DNA from: Streptococcus mitis
Lineage (GTDB): Bacteria > Bacillota > Bacilli > Lactobacillales > Streptococcaceae
NCBI RefSeq assembly: GCF_946190275.1
Contig: NZ_CAMHZQ010000002.1
Span: 124,001-188,000, forward strand
Reading direction: 5' to 3'
Length of the DNA stretch: 64,000 bases
Both the position numbers and the translations under genes were made by a program. Positions 31,223 to 40,801 of this stretch are shown here, in pieces (positions within the stretch are counted from its first letter, which is position 1; each line of letters starts with the position of its first letter). The notes under the pieces were generated by a model. It was not told the DNA's origin, ran no database searches, and saw only the letters and a list, made by a program, of their open reading frames with translations.

Positions 31223-31441
31223 TTACAAACTCAATATGCTATCAATAAATAATATCATAGAAGCAACAATAATTATAATTTCACCTATCTGCATTATTCT
31301 ATTTCGAACTTTAAATATATGTTCTATCAAAAATACTTGAAAAAGACACATTATAGGAATTAACGTTTTTGAAATTGAAAAATATCCAAATAAATAAACT
31401 ATAAACAACAAAGATAGAACTATGTTATATTTCTTATTCAA
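31223..31441 (-). CDS. Small hydrophobic membrane protein, unknown function
   Basis: 72 residues with two or three hydrophobic stretches (about 7-25, 27-43, 51-70), so it should sit in the membrane. The start is TTG at 31441 with GGGAGG 6 bases upstream, a convincing ribosome-binding site. It follows the ABC transporter genes on the same strand by about 110 bases and could be a late part of that transcript. I do not recognise a family. Base composition is more AT-rich than its neighbours. Confidence 0.5.
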   Translation of the reverse strand: MNKKYNIVLSLLFIVYLFGYFSISKTLIPIMCLFQVFLIEHIFKVRNRIMQIGEIIIIVASMILFIDSILSL

Positions 31442-31554
31442 AACATTCCTCCCTATATATTTTTGATTACCAATCTTAATAATTTACAACTACATTCTAA
31501 CAAACTATAAAAGCGTTTGTCGAATTGAATTTATCAAGCAAGAGAGCAACTATT

Positions 31555-33192
31555 TCATCTTTTTTCTATCTCTACCAATATCCGTGACAGGTAGTAATGA
31601 TAGCCAAAAATAGCAAGAGCAAGCAAGAGGATAAGAACTCCTACTCCCAAGCTGATGGCAAGGACAGGGGAGAGAGACCGAACCAAGAATATGCTCCCTA
31701 TTACAAGGGCCATTAAGATTGCACTATAAACCAAAATCAAAACAATTGCTACTATACGATTTGAACGGTTCACCAAGTCCGTAATGCTACTCCAATTGGT
31801 TGACAGATTTTTCACGTCCTTAAAGTAATGGTGGCAAGAAAGGATGACACTGGCAAGGATCCATGCCACAAGAAGGTAAATCATCGAAAGGATGGGCAAG
31901 CCTAGATATAGAGAAAGGCCAAGTAAAGTCAGAACTGGTAAAAAGGACTGGACAGCAAATATAATCCAAAATTTCACTTTCACATAACGAGCAAAGTCAA
32001 AGGGTAAACTCTTAAGAAAATCAACATTTTCCCTCTCCAAGGACAAGGCAATTGAATGCAGGCTGGTGATATTGTTATTGACAACTGCTATAAAGAGAGC
32101 TATAAAAAACAAGGGTAACCAGTATGGAGGATGAATGTCTGGAACTATCTGAGAATCTCGAATTTTGGAAATCAGACCGATCATCATGAGATAAGGAAGA
32201 AAAGCACTTGTAAAAAGCACTGTAATCACGCCAGTTCCCTGTCCCAAGAGGGTGAGGTGGTAGCGTAAAACCATACGGAAAAAGCCCTTTTTATTAGTAG
32301 TTGAAATTCTCTCCTTACTGCGACGTTCTTTCTTGACCTTCTCCTCACTGTTAAGCAGAATCACGTCATAAAAATGAGGAAGAACCTTCTTTTTGGTCAG
32401 GTAAAGTAGGAAGAGAGTTAGTCCTATCCAAGCGAGTAGACCCAGTATGGCTTCTGTCGAAAAAGGAGCCACTGCTATTTTGTAAAAGATATGAAGAGGA
32501 TAAAGGAGAAATGGAATGTCTCTAACTTTGTCAACAATACTTCCAAAAGTCGACTGTAGAAAGAGGACAAATATTAAAGGTATGAGAACTCCTATCCCAA
32601 TCATCACATTCGCAAAAATAGACTGATACTTTCTGAAGACCGTAGTCTGAGCCAAGAAATGTACTGTCACTACCATCACTAAAGTAATAGAGACAAATAA
32701 TAAGGCCAAGGACAGCAGCATCAAAGGCAAACCCAGCCAAAGAGAAGGAGCTAGCCTAATATAGAGGACTAGAAAATAAGCTAGGATTGGTACAATTCCA
32801 GCTAGAGCTGGCAAGAGAACAGACAGTCCTTTAGCAATTATAATCTCTGATTCTTTAAAGGCATAGGGCCTATACGATGCCAAGTCCTTACTCTCATAAA
32901 AGACATTGTAAAATGCAGTGAAAGAAGTTGAAAAGGCAAGCACCAGTAAAATAGCAACCATGGTACTAAAAAAACTTGGCATTTCCTCAAAAGGAAAACG
33001 AAAGGCTATATTTATAAACATTAATAGCATCAAGAGACTAGAAAAAATGTAAGAACTTAGGACTCTAGCGGAAACATTTACTTTTTTCCCAGGATTCTTA
33101 GCCTGCTTCTTTCGTAGGTTAGCCAGATTCGCTTCTTGAGATGAATAGAGGATATTGATATCAACTAATTTTTTAATGACCTTGAGACGCAT
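31555..33192 (-). CDS. ABC exporter permease
   Basis: A 545-residue polytopic protein with about twelve predicted membrane segments and a cytoplasmic N-terminus (first 50 residues). No ATPase motifs are present; these are on the partner gene. It resembles ABC-2 type exporters for peptides or drugs with large duplicated membrane domains. The start at 33192 follows GAGG at 7 bases and overlaps the ATPase gene by 20 bases; the frame extends to 33219. The substrate is unknown. Confidence 0.8.
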   Translation of the reverse strand: MRLKVIKKLVDINILYSSQEANLANLRKKQAKNPGKKVNVSARVLSSYIFSSLLMLLMFINIAFRFPFEEMPSFFSTMVAILLVLAFSTSFTAFYNVFYESKDLASYRPYAFKESEIIIAKGLSVLLPALAGIVPILAYFLVLYIRLAPSLWLGLPLMLLSLALLFVSITLVMVVTVHFLAQTTVFRKYQSIFANVMIGIGVLIPLIFVLFLQSTFGSIVDKVRDIPFLLYPLHIFYKIAVAPFSTEAILGLLAWIGLTLFLLYLTKKKVLPHFYDVILLNSEEKVKKERRSKERISTTNKKGFFRMVLRYHLTLLGQGTGVITVLFTSAFLPYLMMIGLISKIRDSQIVPDIHPPYWLPLFFIALFIAVVNNNITSLHSIALSLERENVDFLKSLPFDFARYVKVKFWIIFAVQSFLPVLTLLGLSLYLGLPILSMIYLLVAWILASVILSCHHYFKDVKNLSTNWSSITDLVNRSNRIVAIVLILVYSAILMALVIGSIFLVRSLSPVLAISLGVGVLILLLALAIFGYHYYLSRILVEIEKR

Positions 33193-33922
33193 CTGAAACC
33201 TCCTCTTTTCTACCAGCAAGGCTAAGGTAGATACTTTCCAAAGACTGGTCTGGGTGGTCTTTTCTCAAGTCCTCTACGCTACCACAATAAATCAAATGCC
33301 CCTTTTTCAAAATGGCAATCCGATCACAGACTTGCTCAGCTACCTCTAGGACATGGGTTGAAAACAAGACCGTCTTGCCTTTTTGTGCATGTTCCTTCAT
33401 CATTTGCTTCAAATCAAAGGCAGCCTGGGGATCCAAACCAGTCAAGGGTTCGTCCAAAACCCAAATATCGGGATCGGACAAGAGTGCTCCGATGACAAAG
33501 ACTTTCTGACGCATTCCGTGAGAAAGAGTTTCAATAACCTGATAACGATTTTCAGCAAAATCAAAAACACTCAATAGCCTAGCTAGACTAGACTCCAAGT
33601 CAGAGCTAGTTAGATCATAGGATGAAGCGATCAATTCCCAAAATTCATTGGCCGTTAAGCGCAAAAATAAGTCAGGCGAGTCTGCTACGTAGCCAATCTT
33701 TCGTTTAATAGCCAAGCGATTTTCCGATAACTCCTGACCGTCTACCAAAATACGACCACTGCTGGGTGAAATGATACTGACTAGGGATTTTATAGTGGTC
33801 GATTTTCCAGCCCCATTATGGCCAATCAAGCCCATAATCTCCCCATTTTCAATCTGCAAATTGAGATTGCTCAAAGCCTCTTTATCACCATACAACTTAC
33901 TAACATTTTGAAATTCAATCAT
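33173..33922 (-). CDS. ABC transporter ATP-binding protein
   Basis: A 249-residue ATPase. Walker A GHNGAGKST is near 36-44, the signature is LSHGMRQK (an SHGM variant frequent in ABC-2 exporters), Walker B is VLDEPLTGLDP and the switch histidine is in FSTHVLEV. It energises the permease encoded next. ATG 33922 has AGGAG 7 bases upstream; a frame to 33988 lacks a site. Confidence 0.88.
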   Translation of the reverse strand: MIEFQNVSKLYGDKEALSNLNLQIENGEIMGLIGHNGAGKSTTIKSLVSIISPSSGRILVDGQELSENRLAIKRKIGYVADSPDLFLRLTANEFWELIASSYDLTSSDLESSLARLLSVFDFAENRYQVIETLSHGMRQKVFVIGALLSDPDIWVLDEPLTGLDPQAAFDLKQMMKEHAQKGKTVLFSTHVLEVAEQVCDRIAILKKGHLIYCGSVEDLRKDHPDQSLESIYLSLAGRKEEVSDASQGH

Positions 33923-34028
33923 GGGATGACTCCTATCTTTATCTATATTACATACTATTATACTAGCACTTTGATACAAAAAAATCAATACTTTATTTTA
34001 AGTAGTTAAAATAGTTTCCTTCTATCTT

Positions 34029-34043
34029 ATGCAAACGTTGGCG
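34029..34043 (+). promoter_or_regulatory. cre-like catabolite-control site
   Basis: ATGCAAACGTTGGCG matches the WTGNAANCGNWNNCW consensus with one mismatch at the last base. It overlaps the -35 hexamer of the amylase promoter, so CcpA binding would block it. Confidence 0.6.
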
Positions 34044-34067
34044 CTAACCAATACTTTATGATAGAAT
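34038..34067 (+). promoter_or_regulatory. Amylase promoter
   Basis: TTGGCG (34038-34043), 18 bases, TAGAAT (34062-34067) with an extended TGA. The gene starts 33 bases downstream. Confidence 0.6.
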
Positions 34068-34100
34068 AAAGAACAAGATTGACAAGTAAGAGGAAACATC

Positions 34101-35555
34101 ATGCAAAATCAAACACTCATGCAATACTTTGAATGGTATCTGCCCCACGACGGTCAGCACTGGACGCGTCTAGCTGAAGATGCTCCACACCTAGCTCATC
34201 TGGGGATTAGCCACGTCTGGATGCCACCAGCTTTTAAGGCAACCAATGAAAAAGATGTCGGCTATGGGGTCTATGACTTATTCGACCTAGGAGAGTTTAA
34301 CCAAAAAGGTACTATCCGCACCAAGTATGGTTTCAAAGAAGACTATCTTCAAGCTATTCAAACCCTAAAAGCACAGGGAATCCAGCCTATGGCCGATGTG
34401 GTACTCAATCACAAGGCTGCAGCCGATCACATGGAAGCCTTTCAGGTTATTGAAGTGGATCCTGTAGACCGTACAGTTGAACTTGGAGAACCCTTCACCA
34501 TCAATGGCTGGACTAGCTTTACCTTCGATGTTCGCCAAGATACCTACAATGACTTCCACTGGCACTGGTACCACTTCACAGGTACAGACTACGATGCCAA
34601 ACGCCGTAAGTCTGGGATTTATCTGATCCAAGGGGACAATAAGGGCTGGGCCAACGAGGAATTGGTCGATAACGAAAACGGTAACTATGACTACCTCATG
34701 TATGCCGACCTAGACTTTAAACATCCTGAAGTTATCAAAAATATCTACGACTGGGCAGACTGGTTCATGGAGACGACTGGTATTGCTGGTTTCCGTTTGG
34801 ATGCCGTTAAGCACATTGACTCTTTCTTCATGAGCAATTTTATCCGCGATATGAAGGAAAAATACGGTGAGGATTTCTATGTTTTCGGTGAATTTTGGAA
34901 TCCCGATAAGGAAGCCAATCTAGACTATCTTGAAAAAACGGAAGAACGCTTTGACCTTGTCGATGTTCGTCTCCACCAGAATCTCTTTGATGCTAGCCGA
35001 GCAGGTTCCAACTATGACCTTCGTGGCATTTTCACAGATAGCTTGGTTGAACTCAAGCCTGACAAGGCTGTGACTTTTGTCGACAACCATGATACCCAAC
35101 GAGGACAAGCCCTTGAGTCTACCGTTGAAGAATGGTTCAAACCAGCAGCCTATGCCCTCATTCTGTTACGCCAAAATGGCCTTCCATGTGTCTTTTACGG
35201 CGACTACTATGGGATTTCAGGGCAATATGCTCAACAAGATTTCAAAGAAGTCCTTGACCGCCTCCTAACCATCCGAAAAGATTTGGCCTATGGAGAACAA
35301 AATGACTACTTTGATGACCCTAACTGTATCGGTTGGGTACGTTCAGGTGCTGAACATCAATCCCCAATCGCAGTCCTTATCTCAAATGACCAAGAAAACA
35401 GCAAATCAATGTTTGTCGGCCAAGAATGGGCTAACCAAACCTTTGTAGATTTACTTGGAAACCACCTAGGTCAAGTTACAATTGATGAGGAAGGTTATGG
35501 ACAATTCCCAGTCTCAGCTGCTTCGGTAAGTGTCTGGGCAGCCAATACAATCTAA
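34101..35555 (+). CDS. Cytoplasmic alpha-amylase (GH13)
   Basis: A 484-residue glycoside hydrolase without a signal peptide, so it should cut alpha-1,4-glucans inside the cell. Conserved regions follow in order: DVVLNHKAAAD (I), GFRLDAVKH with the nucleophile Asp (II), FGEFW with the acid Glu (III) and FVDNHDTQ with the third Asp (IV). The sequence is of the liquefying Bacillus type. AGAGGAAA lies about 5 bases before the ATG. It is monocistronic, between the cre-like promoter and its own terminator. Confidence 0.93.
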   Translation: MQNQTLMQYFEWYLPHDGQHWTRLAEDAPHLAHLGISHVWMPPAFKATNEKDVGYGVYDLFDLGEFNQKGTIRTKYGFKEDYLQAIQTLKAQGIQPMADVVLNHKAAADHMEAFQVIEVDPVDRTVELGEPFTINGWTSFTFDVRQDTYNDFHWHWYHFTGTDYDAKRRKSGIYLIQGDNKGWANEELVDNENGNYDYLMYADLDFKHPEVIKNIYDWADWFMETTGIAGFRLDAVKHIDSFFMSNFIRDMKEKYGEDFYVFGEFWNPDKEANLDYLEKTEERFDLVDVRLHQNLFDASRAGSNYDLRGIFTDSLVELKPDKAVTFVDNHDTQRGQALESTVEEWFKPAAYALILLRQNGLPCVFYGDYYGISGQYAQQDFKEVLDRLLTIRKDLAYGEQNDYFDDPNCIGWVRSGAEHQSPIAVLISNDQENSKSMFVGQEWANQTFVDLLGNHLGQVTIDEEGYGQFPVSAASVSVWAANTI

Positions 35556-35570
35556 TAGTTCATAATTATC

Positions 35571-35600
35571 AAGCCAGATCCAAGCGGATTTGGCTTTTTT
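35571..35600 (+). terminator. Amylase terminator
   Basis: AAGCCAGATCC and GGATTTGGCTT pair around AAGC, followed by TTTT. Confidence 0.85.
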
Positions 35601-35610
35601 GTAGTTACAA

Positions 35611-35638
35611 AAAGACCTACCCAAATGGATAGATCTTT
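35611..35638 (-). terminator. Terminator of the alaS operon
   Basis: AAAGATCTATCC and GGGTAGGTCTTT (two wobble pairs) flank ATTT, followed by TT on the minus strand. It lies beyond the BOX element that separates it from the alaS stop. Confidence 0.65.
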
Positions 35639-35790
35639 ATACTCAATGAAAATCAAAGAGCAAACTAGGAAGCTAGCCGCAGGTTGCTAAAAACACAGTT
35701 TTGAGGTTGTAGATAAGACTGACGAAGTCAGTTACCTATACCTACGGCAAGGCGAAGCTGACGTTGTTTGAAGAGATTTTCGAAGAGTAT
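35638..35790 (+). repeat. BOX element, boxA-boxB-boxC
   Basis: A complete element: it opens TATACTCAATGAAAATC, includes GACTGACGAAGTCAG, and closes GATTTTCGAAGAGTAT. It fills the gap between the amylase terminator and the end of alaS. Confidence 0.92.
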
Positions 35791-35797
35791 TACTTGA

Positions 35798-38416
35798 TTA
35801 CAATTTACCTGCTACTGCATCCAACAATTCTTGGATTTTAGCTTGGTTGCTTCCTCCTGCCATGGCCATGTCTGGTTTACCACCACCACGTCCATCGACG
35901 ATTGGTGCCAATTCTTTGACAAGGTTTCCTGCATGAAGGTCTTTTGTCTTGCTTGCGACAAGAACATTGACTTTGTCACCGATAGCGGCAACTAGGACAA
36001 GAAGATCAGAGTAGTCTTTCTGCTTCCAGTTATCTGCAAAGGTACGAAGGGCACCAGCATCAGATACAGACACTTGGCTAGCAATGTAACGGTGACCGTT
36101 GACTTCCTTAACGTCCTTGAAGATATCGCCTGCGGCTGCAGCTGCGGCTTTTTCTTTCAACTCAGCATTTTCTTTTTGAAGTTGACGGAGTTGTTCTTGA
36201 AGTCCTTCTACCTTGTGAGGTACTTCTTTAAGTTGAGGTGCTTTCAAGGTTGCTGCGACAGCTTTAAGAGCGTCCTCTTGTTCACGGTAGGCTTCAAAGG
36301 CTTCCTTACCAGTCACTGCCAAGATACGGCGAGTTCCTGAGCCGATTCCTTCTTCTTTGACAATCTTGAAAAGACCAATTTCAGAAGTGTTGCCAACGTG
36401 GGTACCACCACAAAGCTCGATAGAGTAGTCACCGATAGTAACAACACGAACTTCCTTACCGTATTTCTCACCAAAGAGGGCCATAGCTCCCATTTCCTTG
36501 GCAGTGTCAATATCCGTTTCAACTGTCTTCACTTCAAGAGCTTCCCAGATTTTCTCGTTGACTTGCTGTTCAATCGCACGAAGTTCCTCAGCAGTTACTG
36601 CTTGGAAATGCGTAAAGTCAAAGCGAAGGAATTCAACTTCGTTAAGAGAGCCTGCTTGTGTTGCGTGGTTTCCAAGGACGTTGTGAAGGGCAGCGTGAAG
36701 CAAGTGAGTCGCAGTGTGGTTTTTCATAACACGGTGACGACGATTAGTATCAATTGCCAAGGTATATTCTTGGTTCAAGGTAAGTGGTGCAAGGACTTCA
36801 ACTGTATGAAGAGCTTGTCCGTTTGGTGCTTTTTGAACATTTGTCACAGTAGCCACAACCTTACCTGACTCATCCAAGATTTGTCCGTGGTCAGCGACCT
36901 GTCCACCCATTTCAGCGTAGAATGGCGTTTCCGCAAAGATAAGTGAGGCAGTTCCTTCTGACACAGCCTCTACTTCTGCATTGTCAGCCACGATAGCCAC
37001 CAATTTAGAAGACAATTGGCTAGCATTGTAGTTGAAGACACTTTCTACAGTAATGTTTTGAAGGGTTTCATTTTGCATACCCATTGAGCCACCCTTGACA
37101 GCTGACGCACGCGCACGTTCTTGCTGTTCTTTCATGGCTGCTTCAAAACCTTCACGGTCTACAGTCATACCAGCCTCTTCAGCGATTTCTTCTGTCAACT
37201 CTACGGGGAATCCATAAGTGTCATAGAGTTTAAAGACATCTTGACCAGCAATGACAGATTGACCTTTTTCTTTCAAGTCAGCTACGATGCCTTGGGCAAA
37301 GTGTTGACCAGAGTGAAGGGTACGAGCAAATGATTCTTCTTCGCTCTTAACGATTTTTTCGATAAAGTCACGTTTTTCAAGTACTTCTGGGTAGTAGCTT
37401 TCCATGATTTTACCAACAGTTGGAACGAGTTTGTAAAGGAAAGGCTCGTTGATACCCAATTTTTGACCATGCATAGAAGCACGACGGAGAAGACGGCGAA
37501 GGACATAACCACGTCCTTCATTTCCAGGAAGAGCACCATCACCGATGGCAAATGACAAAGAACGAATGTGGTCAGCGATAACCTTAAAGCTCATGTTATC
37601 GCCATCTTGGTCATAAACCTTACCAGACAATTTCTCCACTTCACGAATGATTGGCATGAAGAGGTCTGTTTCAAAGTTAGTCTTAGCCCCTTGGATAACT
37701 GCCACCAAACGCTCCAAACCAGCGCCCGTATCAATGTTCTTGTGTGGCAATTCCTTGTATTCACTACGAGGAACAGCAGGGTCTGCGTTAAATTGTGACA
37801 AAACGATATTCCAGATTTCGATATAACGGTCGTTTTCGATATCTTCTGCAAGCAGGCGAATACCGATATTTTCTGGGTCAAATGCTTCTCCACGGTCAAA
37901 GAAAATCTCTGTATCAGGTCCAGAAGGTCCAGCACCGATTTCCCAGAAGTTGTCCTCGATTGGAATCAAGTGACTTGGATCCACTCCCACTTCAATCCAG
38001 CGGTTGTAAGAATCTTTATCGTCTGGATAGTAGGTCATATAAAGTTTCTCAGCTGGGAAATCAAACCATTCAGGGCTTGTCAAAAGCTCATAAGCCCAAG
38101 TGATGGCTTCGTCACGGAAGTAATCACCGATAGAGAAGTTCCCCAACATTTCAAACATAGTATGGTGGCGAGCCGTTTTTCCGACATTTTCGATGTCGTT
38201 GGTACGGATGGCCTTTTGGGCATTGGTAATACGTGGATTTTCAGGAATGATGGTCCCGTCAAAGTATTTCTTAAGGGTTGCTACCCCAGAGTTGATCCAC
38301 AAAAGAGTTGGGTCATTTACAGGAACCAAGCTCACTGATGGTTCTACTGAGTGACCTTTGGTCGCCCAGAAATCAAGCCACATTTGGCGTACTTGTGCAC
38401 TAGATAGTTGTTTCAT
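35798..38416 (-). CDS. alaS: Alanyl-tRNA synthetase
   Basis: 872 residues, full length. The N-terminal class II aminoacylation core begins [17 protein letters not shown] and contains [14 protein letters not shown]. The editing domain has [11 protein letters not shown] (about 565) with its HxxxH zinc site and CGGTHVGNT, and the C-terminal DHHA1 region ends [14 protein letters not shown]. It attaches alanine to tRNA-Ala and removes mischarged Ser or Gly. It is the second gene of a two-gene transcript behind an alanine T-box. Confidence 0.98.
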   Translation of the reverse strand: MKQLSSAQVRQMWLDFWATKGHSVEPSVSLVPVNDPTLLWINSGVATLKKYFDGTIIPENPRITNAQKAIRTNDIENVGKTARHHTMFEMLGNFSIGDYFRDEAITWAYELLTSPEWFDFPAEKLYMTYYPDDKDSYNRWIEVGVDPSHLIPIEDNFWEIGAGPSGPDTEIFFDRGEAFDPENIGIRLLAEDIENDRYIEIWNIVLSQFNADPAVPRSEYKELPHKNIDTGAGLERLVAVIQGAKTNFETDLFMPIIREVEKLSGKVYDQDGDNMSFKVIADHIRSLSFAIGDGALPGNEGRGYVLRRLLRRASMHGQKLGINEPFLYKLVPTVGKIMESYYPEVLEKRDFIEKIVKSEEESFARTLHSGQHFAQGIVADLKEKGQSVIAGQDVFKLYDTYGFPVELTEEIAEEAGMTVDREGFEAAMKEQQERARASAVKGGSMGMQNETLQNITVESVFNYNASQLSSKLVAIVADNAEVEAVSEGTASLIFAETPFYAEMGGQVADHGQILDESGKVVATVTNVQKAPNGQALHTVEVLAPLTLNQEYTLAIDTNRRHRVMKNHTATHLLHAALHNVLGNHATQAGSLNEVEFLRFDFTHFQAVTAEELRAIEQQVNEKIWEALEVKTVETDIDTAKEMGAMALFGEKYGKEVRVVTIGDYSIELCGGTHVGNTSEIGLFKIVKEEGIGSGTRRILAVTGKEAFEAYREQEDALKAVAATLKAPQLKEVPHKVEGLQEQLRQLQKENAELKEKAAAAAAGDIFKDVKEVNGHRYIASQVSVSDAGALRTFADNWKQKDYSDLLVLVAAIGDKVNVLVASKTKDLHAGNLVKELAPIVDGRGGGKPDMAMAGGSNQAKIQELLDAVAGKL

Positions 38417-38437
38417 ATTGTCTCCTTATTTACTTGT

Positions 38438-38923
38438 TTAATGTGATTGGCTTTCCAGCATTTCCACATAGTCAATCGCGACACAGAGGGAAATGACTAG
38501 GTCTGCATAAGCGTCCTCAAGGACCGTTACGTTATAGGTAGAGGTCAGATGGAAGAGTTCCTTCTTAATTTCCGCAATCAGCTGATTGCGATCATCCAGC
38601 AATTTGAAATCCAAATCCCAGATATTGCCCTCGATACGAAGACCCAGATTATCAAACTCATACTTATCTCTCCAGAAGGTCAACTTCTTGCGAATGACAA
38701 AACTCGAGCCATCCTGAAGTTGAATTTCAAAACGAGGAAGCAAGGTCAAGATTTCTTTACTGATCTGACTGACCTGTTCACCATTAGCGTCATAAATAGT
38801 AAAAATTTTAGGAATCTTAAAAAATGATCCCTCCACCTGATAGGCGATTTCTCCCCTGTCATCCTTGATAGCGAAGCGTTCGCCTCCAAGACGAAACTTT
38901 TGTTTGACAAGAAATGTTTTCAT
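38438..38923 (-). CDS. LURP-one-related (YxjI-type) protein
   Basis: A 161-residue soluble protein of the LOR/DUF567 fold, related to tubby beta-barrels. The body alternates short beta strands, for example KQKFRLGGERFAIKDDRGEI and GSFFKIPKIFTIYDANGEQV. No enzymatic residues are known for the family. ATG 38923 has GGAGG 5 bases upstream. It sits between the alanine T-box and alaS, so its expression should follow uncharged tRNA-Ala. Its role is unknown. Confidence 0.8.
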   Translation of the reverse strand: MKTFLVKQKFRLGGERFAIKDDRGEIAYQVEGSFFKIPKIFTIYDANGEQVSQISKEILTLLPRFEIQLQDGSSFVIRKKLTFWRDKYEFDNLGLRIEGNIWDLDFKLLDDRNQLIAEIKKELFHLTSTYNVTVLEDAYADLVISLCVAIDYVEMLESQSH

Positions 38924-38941
38924 CAACACCTCCAAAAACCA

Positions 38942-39116
38942 AAAGACAAGCTCATATCACGAAGGGCGAAAAACCGCGGTACCACCTTCATTCAATGAAC
39001 TTGTCATTCTCTTATTCTTATGCAATTGTATGATTGAGTAGCATGATTTTCTAGCTTAGATGGCTCGCAGCACCGCCATTTCTCTGGACTAAGACAAGTG
39101 AAAATCAATTCTCAAC
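38942..39116 (-). promoter_or_regulatory. T-box leader, alanine specific
   Basis: The minus-strand transcript contains the T-box core GAAGGTGGTACCGCGG. Upstream lies an AGAGAAATGGCGGTGCTGCG stem I segment with the GA-rich motif, and a GCT triplet in TAAGCTAG as the likely alanine specifier. A competing terminator pairs GACAAGTTCAT with ATGAGCTTGTC and is followed by TTTT. Uncharged tRNA-Ala should switch on the LURP-one gene and alaS. Confidence 0.9.
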
Positions 39117-39122
39117 TTTCTT

Positions 39123-39151
39123 ATTATATCGTTTTTTTAAGCTTGCGTCAA
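39123..39151 (-). promoter_or_regulatory. Promoter of the T-box/alaS operon
   Basis: TTGACG (39146-39151), 17 bases, TATAAT (39123-39128) on the minus strand, a near-consensus sigma-A promoter. Confidence 0.85.
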
Positions 39152-39251
39152 CTGGAAATGATTCTAACCAATAGTAGTGAGTTAGGAGAGAAGATATTTT
39201 GAAAATTCACCTACTAGTTTTGAAATGTAAGTAGTAATATTTAATTTATTT

Positions 39252-39575
39252 CTAATACATTTCCCCTACTCTATACTCAACCCATTCCTTTTCCTTGACT
39301 GGGTAAATCTTAGCAACTTTTGTTTCCTCATCATATACCACAACAAAGTGCCCTTTACTATTCCAAAACTTACCTAAAATAGTACCATCATGTAAATCAG
39401 TACGTAACTTGCCCTCTTGACTTACTGCGCTTTCTGTTTGTACTGTTTTAGTCTCTTCCTTGCTATCAATACCAACAGTAACAAACCTTGACCCTATAAT
39501 GATAAATAGACAAAACAATACAGCCCCAATCCCTACAAATTTAAACAAGTTCAAATCGCCATTATCTCTTTTCAT
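39252..39575 (-). CDS. Small membrane-anchored hypothetical protein
   Basis: 107 residues: a short charged N-terminus, one hydrophobic helix (about 12-33) and an exposed domain (about 34-107) with KIYPVKEKEWVEYRVGEMY at the end. I do not recognise a family. It lies 74 bases downstream of the GIY-YIG nuclease gene on the same strand, so it may be the last gene of the restriction-type island or a bystander. The small extracytoplasmic domain has no catalytic pattern I can name. Confidence 0.55.
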   Translation of the reverse strand: MKRDNGDLNLFKFVGIGAVLFCLFIIIGSRFVTVGIDSKEETKTVQTESAVSQEGKLRTDLHDGTILGKFWNSKGHFVVVYDEETKVAKIYPVKEKEWVEYRVGEMY

Positions 39576-39649
39576 GTTATCTTTTTATCTCTCTTTCTCT
39601 TTTGTGTTCTCTAAATATTAAATAATCTTATAAATAGTGTACTTCTTTA

Positions 39650-40801
39650 TCAAAATCTAATTTCAAATCCAATTTTTTCAATAACTTCTTGGATTTCATC
39701 TAGCGATACTAAAAACCATTCTTTAGGAACAAAACTCTCTCCATTTGGCGCTATTAATTCTATGTCTAACTGCTTGTCTACAAAATAATGATGAAGAGTC
39801 GTTTCTAATTTTCGAGCGCTGAAATTCTGAACCTCAAAACTAGCTACTAAACGGACAGGAGCATAAAGATAGGTTCCTTCTCTTTCTGCATTTGCTAACC
39901 GTTTTGTAATTTGATCCTCTGTAAAACCGATTTTATAGAGATTACTGATATTGGCAATTTGAGGATTGCTACTCAAGGATTTCACTACATAGATATATCC
40001 AGTTGTAATTCGTTGACTTGGACTAATACCATTCATCACATCTTCTATCAATTCAGTTACCATTCGTCCATGTCGCGTTCTATCGTGTAAATTTGAGACA
40101 AAAGAACGGAGTAAGGCCTTTTTATTTTCTGTACCATTTTCATATACGAGATGAAGTTCAGCATTAGTATAGCCATTCTTGTCAGTGAACTCTTCTCCTT
40201 TAGAAACAACATAAACCATTACTCCATTATCCACATAGAACATACCAGGTTTAATTTCTTTTTCTTTTATCACATCAGACTTTCTGACTTGACGACGACC
40301 TTCACTAATTTCATCATGAACACGAATAAATAATCCCTGATAATCTTCAAAATTTCCCATCCGTTTACGTGTTCGTGTTTTATCACGAGCTTGAATCGTT
40401 CGTTTATAACGTGAGACATCAAATAAAGATTTTTCAGCACCATTTACTGACTCAAACAATTCATCTGATAAAATTTCTGTTAAACTAGCAGGACTTGAAA
40501 TAGGGGTCTCGGACTCAACTATATCTATTTTTAGTAGCCCAAATTCATCATAAGGTTCTAACTTTCGGATGCTATCAGGAGATTTTCTAATACCATTCAA
40601 TCGAGAAAATAAACTTCGTTCTTTAATATTTCTAGACTTTTGTGGCTCTTGCCCATTATTTTCTCTCACCCAATCTATAATTTCCAAAAATTTCTCTACT
40701 TCATGATCTGTAACTATTTTTTTCTTAGGTTTTAAAGGAGCTATTAAATGTTCAAAATCAGAATCATTAAAAATATCATTTAAGTTTTTGAAATCAGTCA
40801 T
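39650..40801 (-). CDS. GIY-YIG nuclease (T5orf172/MUG113-like) of the restriction island
   Basis: A 383-residue protein. The C-terminal third is a GIY-YIG nuclease: GYIYVV at 268-273, YKIGFT at 289-294, an arginine at 301, and Glu333 in KLETTLHHYF as the metal ligand. The N-terminal region has a short motif RENNGQEPQKSRN (46-58) that recurs near the end of the helicase; the middle (150-250) is unassigned. It should cut DNA, with specificity presumably given by its partners. GGAG precedes the ATG by 7 bases and the start overlaps the helicase end by 8 bases, so it is translationally coupled. The nuclease assignment is firm; restriction activity is inferred from context. Confidence 0.8.
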   Translation of the reverse strand: MTDFKNLNDIFNDSDFEHLIAPLKPKKKIVTDHEVEKFLEIIDWVRENNGQEPQKSRNIKERSLFSRLNGIRKSPDSIRKLEPYDEFGLLKIDIVESETPISSPASLTEILSDELFESVNGAEKSLFDVSRYKRTIQARDKTRTRKRMGNFEDYQGLFIRVHDEISEGRRQVRKSDVIKEKEIKPGMFYVDNGVMVYVVSKGEEFTDKNGYTNAELHLVYENGTENKKALLRSFVSNLHDRTRHGRMVTELIEDVMNGISPSQRITTGYIYVVKSLSSNPQIANISNLYKIGFTEDQITKRLANAEREGTYLYAPVRLVASFEVQNFSARKLETTLHHYFVDKQLDIELIAPNGESFVPKEWFLVSLDEIQEVIEKIGFEIRF

